Source: Ktedonobacteraceae bacterium (GTDB taxonomy: Bacteria > Chloroflexota > Ktedonobacteria > Ktedonobacterales > Ktedonobacteraceae). Taken from it: a DNA stretch of 5,554 nt. The notes beneath the pieces were generated by a model, which worked only from the letters and a program-made list of their open reading frames with translations, searched no databases and was not told the DNA's origin. The translations under genes were made by a program, and so were the position numbers. Positions 1 through 4,185 of the stretch are shown here, one piece after another; position 1 is the first letter of the stretch; each line of letters starts with the position of its first letter. Where the stretch lies: NCBI GenBank assembly GCA_017354095.1, contig JAFMRP010000395.1, forward strand, positions 1-5,554, read 5' to 3'.

Positions 1-558
1 GACCTGGCCTGTTCGCCGGCTTGCCCAGGCAGCCAGGAGGGTGGTTTTGCCCCAGCCTGCTGGAGCCGCGAGCAGGGTCAGCGGGGTGGCAAGGGCCTCA
101 TCGAGACAGATCAGCAAGCGATCGCGCTCCACCAGAGCGGTTGGCAGACGAGGGACAGAGAGTTTGCTTGAGAGGAGTATGCCTTTGATCTCTGATGACG
201 GAGTATCCAACTCGGGGGCAGAAGAGGTAGATTCAGGCTGGCTCGTCAAAACGCGTGCCACCTGCTCTAAGCGGGCGAAGGATACCTCGTTTGAGCGGCC
301 CAGGTAGCGTTTCCGGGTCTGCCGGCCCTGTTTCTGATAGGCGTACCAATAGCCGCTTCCGCGAGGCCGGGCTTCTTTGAGTAGTGAGAGTCGTCCGTTT
401 TGTCCTGCAAAGGCAAAGGAGGCGTGTGCTTCCAACCAGACGAGCCATCCTGGATCGTCTCCGTTCTGGAAACACTGTACCCGTTGATGCGGGGCATGCA
501 ATTCATAATGCCGGTGCAGATCCGACCAGATGAGTTGAGCTTGCGGTGCTCTGGGCAT
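1..558 (-). CDS. LuxR/MalT-like STAND transcriptional regulator, N-terminal part (runs off left edge)
   Basis: Reading the minus strand from the ATG at 558 gives 186 codons open to base 1. Residues 1-105 form a module with the stretch GRLSLLKEARPRGSGYWYAY (55-74) and RKRYLG (82-87). The latter resembles the basic aromatic strands of small nucleic-acid-binding domains placed before MalT-type NTPases in Ktedonobacteria. A Ser/Pro-rich linker follows (about 107-122), then the usual entry to a MalT-like NTPase: KLSVPRLPTALVERDRL, then Walker A APAGWGKTT at 165-173 with Lys171. Such proteins are normally some 800-1000 residues with a C-terminal LuxR helix-turn-helix, which would lie outside the window. 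They bind ATP and an inducer to activate transcription in the cytoplasm. An AAGGAAG ribosome binding site lies about 4 bases before the ATG. The gene diverges from the MFS gene, so it may regulate it, but this is not shown. Family confidence is high; the ligand is unknown. Confidence 0.9.
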   Translation of the reverse strand, partial: MPRAPQAQLIWSDLHRHYELHAPHQRVQCFQNGDDPGWLVWLEAHASFAFAGQNGRLSLLKEARPRGSGYWYAYQKQGRQTRKRYLGRSNEVSFARLEQVARVLTSQPESTSSAPELDTPSSEIKGILLSSKLSVPRLPTALVERDRLLICLDEALATPLTLLAAPAGWGKTTLLAAWASRRTGQV

Positions 559-613
559 GGCTTCCTTTCTCTCGTGTTGTGTATCTGAAGATGAGTTAAT
601 ACCCAACAGTAGA

Positions 614-642
614 AGTATAGCATAGATCATGTTCGTATGCTT
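614..642 (-). promoter_or_regulatory. Putative promoter of the STAND regulator
   Basis: On the minus strand TATACT (619-614) fits a sigma-70 -10 box well, preceded by AAGCAT (642-637) at a 17-base spacing as a poor -35. This implies a 5' leader of about 50 bases before the ATG at 558. The -35 region lies in the left arm of a perfect inverted repeat, so an activator or repressor bound there could control it. The -10 is the solid part; the weak -35 fits an activator-dependent promoter. Confidence 0.42.
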
Positions 643-659
643 GACGAAGCGCCAAGCAT
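637..659. promoter_or_regulatory. Perfect 7-bp inverted repeat, candidate operator
   Basis: ATGCTTG (637-643) and CAAGCAT (653-659) are exact reverse complements separated by 9 bases, centred at 648. The dyad overlaps the -35 region of the leftward promoter and the possible -35 of a rightward promoter (641-646). A dimeric DNA-binding protein here could control both directions. It could equally form a small RNA hairpin in a rightward transcript. Binding by the neighbouring regulator is conjecture. Confidence 0.4.
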
Positions 660-669
660 CTGGTAGAGT
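641..669 (+). promoter_or_regulatory. Possible rightward promoter (TTGACG-N17-TAGAGT)
   Basis: TTGACG at 641-646 matches five of six bases of the consensus -35. TAGAGT at 664-669 follows at exactly 17 bases and matches four of six bases of the -10. A transcript from about 676 would carry a 520-base leader into the MFS gene, containing all the stems and the mini-ORF described below. The promoter is divergent from that of the regulator and shares its dyad. A match of this quality can occur by chance. Confidence 0.3.
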
Positions 670-709
670 TCTTTGTTAGAGCAATCGTGCGGGACCTCAT
701 AGGAAAAGA

Positions 710-769
710 GGCGAAGGGCGAGAGCGGGCAACCTCAAGGGCCCCTCCCCGCTTCCCACCGCCCCTTGCC
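710..769 (+). repeat. GC-rich imperfect stem-loop
   Basis: The outer arms GGCGAAGGGCG (710-720) and CGCCCCTTGCC (759-769) pair at ten of eleven positions, including one G-U, with a single A/C mismatch. An inner stem AGCGGG (723-728) with CCCGCT (747-752) nests inside, and the apical loop contains the palindrome GGGCCC. No T-run follows, so it is not a standard terminator. Its right arm overlaps the dispersed-repeat block at 761-782, which suggests it belongs to a mobile or dispersed non-coding element. Confidence 0.45.
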
Positions 770-782
770 CCTACAGATACGG
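761..782. repeat. Dispersed-repeat block, copy 1
   Basis: A 22-base block with core TTGCCCCTACAGATAC recurs at 5369-5390 with only two mismatches, in the same orientation, more than 4.6 kb away. Both copies are intergenic and lie next to inverted repeats. On the opposite strand it reads ATCTGTAGGGGCAAGG, similar to sequences I recall being scattered between genes in filamentous bacterial genomes. Two matches this long in 5.5 kb are unlikely by chance. Confidence 0.5.
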
Positions 783-832
783 GGTGATATTTCCCAAGCA
801 CATTTCAGGTTGCTGCATTTAAGGAGGCATGT

Positions 833-883
833 ATGTTGAACATTGTGGGGACGCTTGTCGCCGCAACCAAATTTCCCGCATAG
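833..883 (+). CDS. Possible 16-aa leader peptide (MLNIVGTLVAATKFPA)
   Basis: A near-perfect Shine-Dalgarno, AAGGAGG (821-827), stands 5 bases before the ATG at 833. The frame encodes 16 mostly hydrophobic residues and stops at TAG (881-883). That stop sits inside the compound hairpin at 872-910, so a ribosome terminating here would disrupt the outer stem. This arrangement recalls leader-peptide attenuation, although the MFS start is more than 300 bases downstream. A competing ATG at 829 (38 codons) is only one base from the Shine-Dalgarno and is less likely. Coding function is unproven, and the whole block may be a dispersed element. Confidence 0.22.
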   Translation: MLNIVGTLVAATKFPA

Positions 884-910
884 GCGATCACGCCGTGCTT
901 ATGCGGGGGA
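872..910 (+). other. Strong compound RNA hairpin in the MFS leader
   Basis: The outer stem pairs 872-882 with 900-910 over 11 bp, with CCCGCATA/TATGCGGG as a perfect 8-bp core and two G-U pairs. The inner stem GGCG (883-886) pairs with CGCC (891-894) around an ATCA tetraloop. A 5-base bulge GTGCT (895-899) lies on the 3' side. The total is 15 bp. The following bases are not a T-run, so it is not a simple terminator. The stop codon of the upstream mini-ORF falls at the junction of the two stems. It could be a regulatory RNA element or the end of a dispersed repeat. Confidence 0.5.
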
Positions 911-934
911 ATACAGGCTGTACATCTATGACTC

Positions 935-958
935 ACCTATCGTAGTAGTTAGATAGGT
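935..958 (+). repeat. 7-bp inverted repeat before a pyrimidine tract
   Basis: ACCTATC (935-941) and GATAGGT (952-958) are exact complements around a 10-base loop. A C/T-rich stretch follows immediately, with a T6 run about 22 bases later. The A/T-rich stem and interrupted T tract make a weak terminator at best. With the hairpin at 872-910 just upstream it could instead be the downstream member of a two-hairpin switch. It could also be a protein-binding dyad. Confidence 0.3.
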
Positions 959-1138
959 CTTCTTCCATAGCTTCCTTCCTCTTTTTTCATCTTCGCGGTG
1001 TGTATCGCCGGGCATCTCGCGTTCTTGAGGTGATCTTGCGATAGTTGTCTGTTTCACCCTTCTTTTCGCTGCTCTTTTCCACTGCACGCGAGTATGTCCT
1101 CTTCTATTACCATGAGATTACATTTGTGGCCGCTATTA

Positions 1139-1163
1139 CCCTGTCAAACTTCGTTTGACGGGG
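1139..1163. promoter_or_regulatory. Palindromic operator-like site upstream of the MFS gene
   Basis: The arms CCCTGTCAAAC (1139-1149) and GTTTGACGGGG (1153-1163) match over 11 positions with one T/G mismatch (a G-U pair in RNA), around a 3-base centre TTC. The TGTCAAAC...GTTTGAC form resembles operators bound by dimeric TetR-type repressors, which often control MFS pumps. It lies 37 bases before the chosen ATG. As RNA it would be a stable triloop hairpin in the leader. A second perfect 10-bp palindrome, CCGCATGCGG, follows at 1166-1175. No clear promoter box is placed around it and no TetR gene is in the window. Confidence 0.45.
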
Positions 1164-1199
1164 CGCCGCATGCGGTTTTCCCTGGAAGTGAAGGTTTTT

Positions 1200-2405
1200 A
1201 TGGTATTACACTCGCAACGAGAAGGGACACGGCGTTTACGCCAGGCTCGAATGGCGGTGGACATCCTTTTTTTCTTAAACGGTGTGATGAGTGCGACTTT
1301 TTCCACGCGCCTTCCTGCTGTACAAACGAGGCTGGCTTTGCCACCGGGTCAATTAGGACTCGCGTTACTGGGATGTACTATTGGTGGACTTCTGGCGATG
1401 AATATAGCTGGTCGTGTTTCCTCGCGCTTTGGCAGCAAGGGGGTCACGATGATTGCCGCGTCTGGTATGTGTATCACGCTTCCTCTGATTGCACTTGCGC
1501 CGACGTTGCCTTTCCTCGTGCTGGCGCTGGTTCTCTTTGGCGCGGGGAGTGGTGCAATGGATGTGACTATGAATCTCCAGGGTACTGGTGTCGAGCGAGA
1601 ATATGGTCGATCTATCATGAATTCGTTCCATGCTTACTTTAGCGTGGGAAGTTTAGCTGGTGCAGCGCTTGGGAGTATCCTGGCGGTGTTCGATGTGAAG
1701 CCAGAGACGCACTTTTTCGCCATCACCGTTATTGGTTGTGCTGCTCTTGCATGGAGCGCGCGTTTCCTGTTCTCTGCAGAGCAGGAACAGATGGTACAGA
1801 AGCAGACTGCGAAGAGCGCTCGTTTCTGGCGAATCTCTTCAACTCTGATGTTGTTGGCGATGATTGCTTTCTGCTCTTTGCTCAGCGTAGGGGCTATGTT
1901 CGATTGGAGCGCGGTCTATCTATCCGGGACGCTGCATACAGGGGCTGGATTAGCGGCGGCGGGTTTCACGACATTTTTAGCCTGTATGGCTGCTGGTCGC
2001 AGTGTTGGTGATGCCCTGGCAACGCGCTTTGGCGCGGTGAAGCTCGCGCGTGTCGCCTGTTTGCTTGCGGCAATCGGGCTTGCTCTAGCCCTGGTGCTGA
2101 GCTGGACGCCTGCGATCATGCTGGGTCTGGGTCTGGTAGGGATCGGCCTTTCCGTGCCCTTTCCTCTTGTGATGAGTGCAGCGGGACGTCTTGCCGAGCA
2201 GGATAGGGGCTCCATCCTTGCGACAGTCACGACGGGGGGATACTTTGGTATGATTGCCGGGCCTCCAGTGATTGGTTTTATTGCTAACCAGGTGGGAATG
2301 CGTCTGGCGTTAACTCCGGTGGTACTCCTGTGTGTTCTTGCCGCGCTCTGTGCCCCGGCACTGGGGGCAGCGGCAAGAAAAGAGGATGCGGAGCTTTCCA
2401 GCTGA
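1200..2405 (+). CDS. MFS transporter, MosC/YbjJ-like
   Basis: A 401-residue, 12-helix permease of normal length for the family, acting in the cytoplasmic membrane. A motif-A-like loop GRVSSRFGSKGV lies at 71-82. The segment at 116-158 (GSGAMDVTMN, then GVEREYGRSIMNSFHAYFS, then LAGAALG) is the signature I associate with MosC/YbjJ-type carriers, as is DWSAVYL at 235-241. A charged central loop (about 192-213) divides the two six-helix halves. Such proteins are presumed proton-driven exporters of small molecules; MosC belongs to rhizopine metabolism. The substrate here cannot be read from sequence. I chose the ATG at 1200 because AAGG lies 5 bases upstream; ATG 1170 lacks a good site, and the in-frame TTG at 1155 falls inside the palindrome. 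A start at 1251 would still keep the first helix. No frameshift or missing segment is evident. Confidence 0.9.
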   Translation: MVLHSQREGTRRLRQARMAVDILFFLNGVMSATFSTRLPAVQTRLALPPGQLGLALLGCTIGGLLAMNIAGRVSSRFGSKGVTMIAASGMCITLPLIALAPTLPFLVLALVLFGAGSGAMDVTMNLQGTGVEREYGRSIMNSFHAYFSVGSLAGAALGSILAVFDVKPETHFFAITVIGCAALAWSARFLFSAEQEQMVQKQTAKSARFWRISSTLMLLAMIAFCSLLSVGAMFDWSAVYLSGTLHTGAGLAAAGFTTFLACMAAGRSVGDALATRFGAVKLARVACLLAAIGLALALVLSWTPAIMLGLGLVGIGLSVPFPLVMSAAGRLAEQDRGSILATVTTGGYFGMIAGPPVIGFIANQVGMRLALTPVVLLCVLAALCAPALGAAARKEDAELSS

Positions 2406-2424
2406 ACCATCTCCAGACAAAAAA

Positions 2425-2451
2425 CTGCTCAAGGGGATAACCTTTGAGCAG
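2425..2451. terminator. Hairpin 20 bases after the MFS stop, possible terminator
   Basis: CTGCTCAAGGG (2425-2435) pairs with CCTTTGAGCAG (2441-2451) over 11 bp including one G-U, with loop GATAA. A run of six A's (2419-2424) precedes the stem. Read on the minus strand this is a textbook intrinsic terminator, with the stem followed by six T's. On the plus strand the stem is followed by CAAGAAAAG and lacks a T tract. It may end MFS transcription weakly, or mainly block antisense transcription entering the MFS gene from the right. Confidence 0.5.
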
Positions 2452-2495
2452 CAAGAAAAGTTATTCTGTCAAAAGCGAAAATATATGCCGGAAAC

Positions 2496-2525
2496 TTGTC
2501 TCTTCAAGAGTCTGGATATTATACT
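2496..2525 (+). promoter_or_regulatory. Putative promoter for the DUF6585-like gene
   Basis: TTGTCT (2496-2501) and TATACT (2520-2525) are separated by 18 bases. The -10 is good and the -35 moderate. The spacer contains the small dyad CTCTT-C-AAGAG (2500-2510). Transcription would start near 2532, giving a leader of about 145 bases that contains the mini-ORF at 2620-2664. The hairpin at 2425-2451 just upstream would insulate it from the MFS gene. Confidence 0.4.
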
Positions 2526-2619
2526 TGCTCTAAGAGAGAAGCAGATGATGATATGTGCGGCAGGAAACCTATTACCGGACAACTCAGCCGTTTTCGCTTC
2601 AGTGTTCTCAAGGAGGAGA

Positions 2620-2664
2620 ATGTTTGCCGGGAAATCGTCTGCTGAAACCGACGCATTCGAATAG
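2620..2664 (+). CDS. Possible 14-aa upstream peptide coupled to the next gene
   Basis: AAGGAGGAGA (2610-2619) directly precedes an ATG at 2620, which encodes MFAGKSSAETDAFE and stops at TAG (2662-2664). The stop overlaps the TAGGAG ribosome binding site of the 2677 gene, so a terminating ribosome would sit on that site. The Shine-Dalgarno spacing is tight (3 bases from AGGAGG), which weakens the case. It may only be a chance purine tract. It is the second such short frame with a strong binding site in this window. Confidence 0.2.
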   Translation: MFAGKSSAETDAFE

Positions 2665-2676
2665 GAGTTTCGCTTT

Positions 2677-3468
2677 ATGCAGCAGGTAACCGCTCTTCAA
2701 CAACTGGCCATGTTCTATGATCTTGGCCAGTTCAGAGCTGAATTTAAACCCTCGACTGCCGATCGGCTTATCATGCTGTCAGTGGTGTTACTTATTGCTT
2801 TTGTTGGTATCGTGATGACACTCTCTATAGTGCTCAATGCTCACCCTTTTTCTCCTTTGATGCTTTTCCCGTTCTTCCTGTTTAGCGTGTTCGTGCCTCT
2901 GACCTGCTTGCGATCCGTCAGGTGGGTGGTCCGTAATCGCAAGTTACGTGTCTTTGCGCATGAACATGGCTTTGTCTATGTGGGACTCCGGGAGACACGG
3001 GCCATCCGCTGGGATCACATCGCGTTTGTCTGGCACGAGGTGGCCGTGTCTCAGGGGCGCGATTCTAACGGCAATCTGAGTATTTCATTTCATCATGAAT
3101 ACCGACTGCAATGCCTGGATGGCTCGACGCTGGTCCTTGACGACATATTTTCCGGGTTGGAACGACTGGGCAAAATGGTTGAATGGGAGAGCGCCCGCTT
3201 CTTGCTGCCAGAGGTACAGGACCGGTTCAGTTCGGGACAGCCTGTCGCTTTCGGCGAGCTCTCTGTGGACCAGTCCGGGGTCGTCTGGCACGGGCAGCGA
3301 CTGCCCTGGCAGGCGTTCGTAAGTATGGGCGTTGTTGAACGCCGGGGTAGCATCCATCTCAATACTATCAATCAAGGTCAGGTGGTCAGTTGGGCCACGA
3401 TCAGTAGCGGTGAGATACCGAATACTGAAGTGCTCAAAGCATTGATCAGGCCTTATGTGCGCGTGTAA
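2677..3468 (+). CDS. Two-TM membrane protein resembling DUF6585
   Basis: A 263-residue protein. A short N-terminal segment is followed by two hydrophobic helices (about 31-53 and 59-78), the basic stretch RWVVRNRKLRV (82-92), and a soluble C-terminal region of about 170 residues. The pattern AIRWDHIAFVWHE (99-111), a conserved-looking LDDIFSGLERLG (144-155), then LPWQAFVSMGVV (199-210) and a terminal NTEVLKALI matches what I recall of DUF6585 proteins: two TM helices plus PH-like beta repeats, abundant in Ktedonobacteria. The biochemical role of that family is unknown to me. It probably sits in the cytoplasmic membrane with the beta domains inside. The start is supported by GGAG 9 bases upstream of the ATG at 2677, with its own likely promoter at 2496-2525. 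No clear intrinsic terminator follows. Family assignment is from memory; topology is read from sequence. Confidence 0.85.
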   Translation: MQQVTALQQLAMFYDLGQFRAEFKPSTADRLIMLSVVLLIAFVGIVMTLSIVLNAHPFSPLMLFPFFLFSVFVPLTCLRSVRWVVRNRKLRVFAHEHGFVYVGLRETRAIRWDHIAFVWHEVAVSQGRDSNGNLSISFHHEYRLQCLDGSTLVLDDIFSGLERLGKMVEWESARFLLPEVQDRFSSGQPVAFGELSVDQSGVVWHGQRLPWQAFVSMGVVERRGSIHLNTINQGQVVSWATISSGEIPNTEVLKALIRPYVRV

Positions 3469-3649
3469 GTACAGTCTCATACGTACCACGTGGATTTATT
3501 GTTCTGGGTTCAGATGGGTTCCTGTATATGTAAATACGAAATTGGCAATGTGTATGACATCTCCTGGTTTCAAGAGGTGGCAAGATATGCGCCGGGCGTT
3601 GACATAGATATGATTCGTACTCTGCAAATCAACGATCTGGTAGCCAAAT
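3469..3649 (+). other. Unassigned, probably decayed coding sequence
   Basis: No intact gene is visible. One frame starts at GTG 3490 and stays open to 3927. Its part at about 3550-3670 reads like natural protein (WFQEVARYAPGVDIDMIRTL, then QINDLVAKYAALFANF), but it has no ribosome binding site and I cannot name a family. After about 3680 this frame becomes Ser/Ala- and Arg/Gly-rich, as expected when reading another gene out of frame. The other two frames contain stops. I read this as the ruined 5' side of the gene debris that follows. CCACGTGG (3486-3493) is an 8-bp palindrome without other support. Confidence 0.35.
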
Positions 3650-3796
3650 ATGCTGCTCTTTTTGCTAATTTTGCGACATGGTCTCTGGCCGACGCTTCTG
3701 GTTTATACGCTTTATCATCTTCTGATTCTGCTTGTGCTTCCCCGTCTTTTAAAGCGACCGGAAGAGGGGCAAGAGGAAGGAGCGGGAGAGATATGA
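3650..3796 (+). pseudogene. Membrane-protein C-terminal fragment
   Basis: A 48-codon frame from ATG 3650 encodes MLLFLLILRHGLWPTLL, then a strongly hydrophobic helix rich in Leu/Ile/Val, followed by PRLLKRPEEGQEEGAGEI and a stop at TGA 3794-3796. A transmembrane helix followed by a basic then acidic hydrophilic tail is typical of the end of a polytopic membrane protein. There is no ribosome binding site and a TAG lies just upstream in frame (3641-3643), so this looks like the surviving end of a longer gene rather than a complete small protein. Its stop overlaps an ATG at 3793 (ATGA), which starts the exporter ATPase fragment. The parent family is not recognised. A genuine single-pass small protein remains possible. 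Confidence 0.4.
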
Positions 3797-3986
3797 GCAA
3801 AGTGGAGCAGAATCTGAGCCACCTGGGCTGTACGCAGATTATCATTGTGCATCGTTTGAGCACGGTGCGCAACGCTGACCGTTGGAACATGGCATGCTCA
3901 TCGAGCAGGGCACGCACGATGAGCTGATGCGCAAGAACCGCTATTATGTCCGGCTGGTACGGAGCAAGGTGGCGGATGATGGCTAG
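3793..3986 (+). pseudogene. ABC exporter ATPase domain, C-terminal remnant with frameshift
   Basis: From 3793 the frame reads MSKVEQNLSHLGCTQ, then IIIVHRLSTVRNAD to 3879. This is the H-loop region of an ABC exporter nucleotide-binding domain, with the switch His in VHRLSTV. Reading then continues one frame over from 3882: LEHGMLIEQGTHDELM, then RKNRYYVRLVRSKVADDG and a stop at 3984-3986. Intact relatives usually have three residues such as IVV between ADR and LEHG, so a loss of about 10 bases near 3881 explains the shift. Walker A, Q-loop, signature motif and Walker B are absent, as is the membrane domain, so this cannot be a functional transporter. The LGCTQIIIVHRLSTV style is closest to bacteriocin or peptide exporters (HlyB/LanT-like). 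The ATG at 3793 may be fortuitous. Confidence 0.8.
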
Positions 3987-4011
3987 CATGTAGAAGCTGG
4001 CCACGCGCGTT

Positions 4012-4050
4012 CCCTCGGACACCCACGAGGGGTGGTCTTACATATATACT
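4012..4050 (+). promoter_or_regulatory. Possible promoter with dyad upstream of the 359-aa gene
   Basis: TATACT (4045-4050, within TATATACTG) is a good -10 box, but no convincing -35 lies 16-18 bases before it. The inverted repeat CCCTCG (4012-4017) / CGAGGG (4026-4031), with an 8-base spacer, covers the place where a -35 should be, as expected for an activator-controlled promoter. A transcript from about 4057 would have a leader of roughly 130 bases before the ATG at 4186. The dyad could also be a weak stem-loop after the ABC remnant. Confidence 0.33.
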
Positions 4051-4185
4051 GAGGGCAAAAGTGTGCTACTGTGTCTGCAGTTCGGTGATCGTATCGTCGG
4101 AGTTCAGGAGGTGTAGGGATTTGCCGTTCTGCAACCGGGCGATGTTGCTTGTGTAGCAGAAAAAAGGAGAGGTAACGGTCTTGAT

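Larger units (their letters stand above)
676..1199 (+). other. Long non-coding, structure-rich region upstream of the MFS gene
   Basis: This stretch has no conventional gene. The longer open frame beginning at 1094 is a different-frame shadow of the MFS gene. The region does hold several ordered elements: a GC-rich stem (710-769), a repeat block (761-782), a strong AAGGAGG (821-827) with a 16-codon frame, a compound hairpin (872-910), a second inverted repeat (935-958), a pyrimidine-rich stretch with a T6 run (about 959-990), and a palindrome (1139-1163). It may be a regulatory leader, a dispersed non-coding element inserted upstream of the MFS gene, or both. Nothing else was recognised between 990 and 1138. 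Confidence 0.5.

Noticed and set aside
41..307. 88-codon plus-strand frame near the left edge
   Set aside because: It is antisense to the confidently identified STAND regulator with its Walker A motif.
635..1200. CRISPR array or toxin-antitoxin pair in the long intergenic region
   Set aside because: No regularly spaced direct repeats and no pair of overlapping small genes; the inverted repeats are all different from each other.
1094..1642. 182-codon plus-strand frame upstream of and inside the MFS gene
   Set aside because: It lies in another frame over the MFS coding region, is Cys/Trp-rich and lacks domain character; it is a shadow.
1916..2410. 164-codon minus-strand frame opposite the MFS gene
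   Set aside because: Antisense shadow with Pro/Ala/Arg-rich low-quality translation and no start signals.
2332..2664. 110-codon plus-strand frame running past the MFS stop
   Set aside because: It begins inside the MFS gene in another frame and spans a terminator-like hairpin and a promoter; only its last 14 codons have a plausible start signal, listed separately.
3570..4022. 150-codon minus-strand frame opposite the exporter remnant
   Set aside because: The plus strand here encodes recognisable ABC ATPase sequence; the minus reading matches no family and has no supporting binding site.
4012..4035. CCCTCG/CGAGGG repeat as a terminator for the ABC remnant
   Set aside because: Only 6 bp, 8-base loop and no T run after it; a role at the -35 of the next gene fits better.
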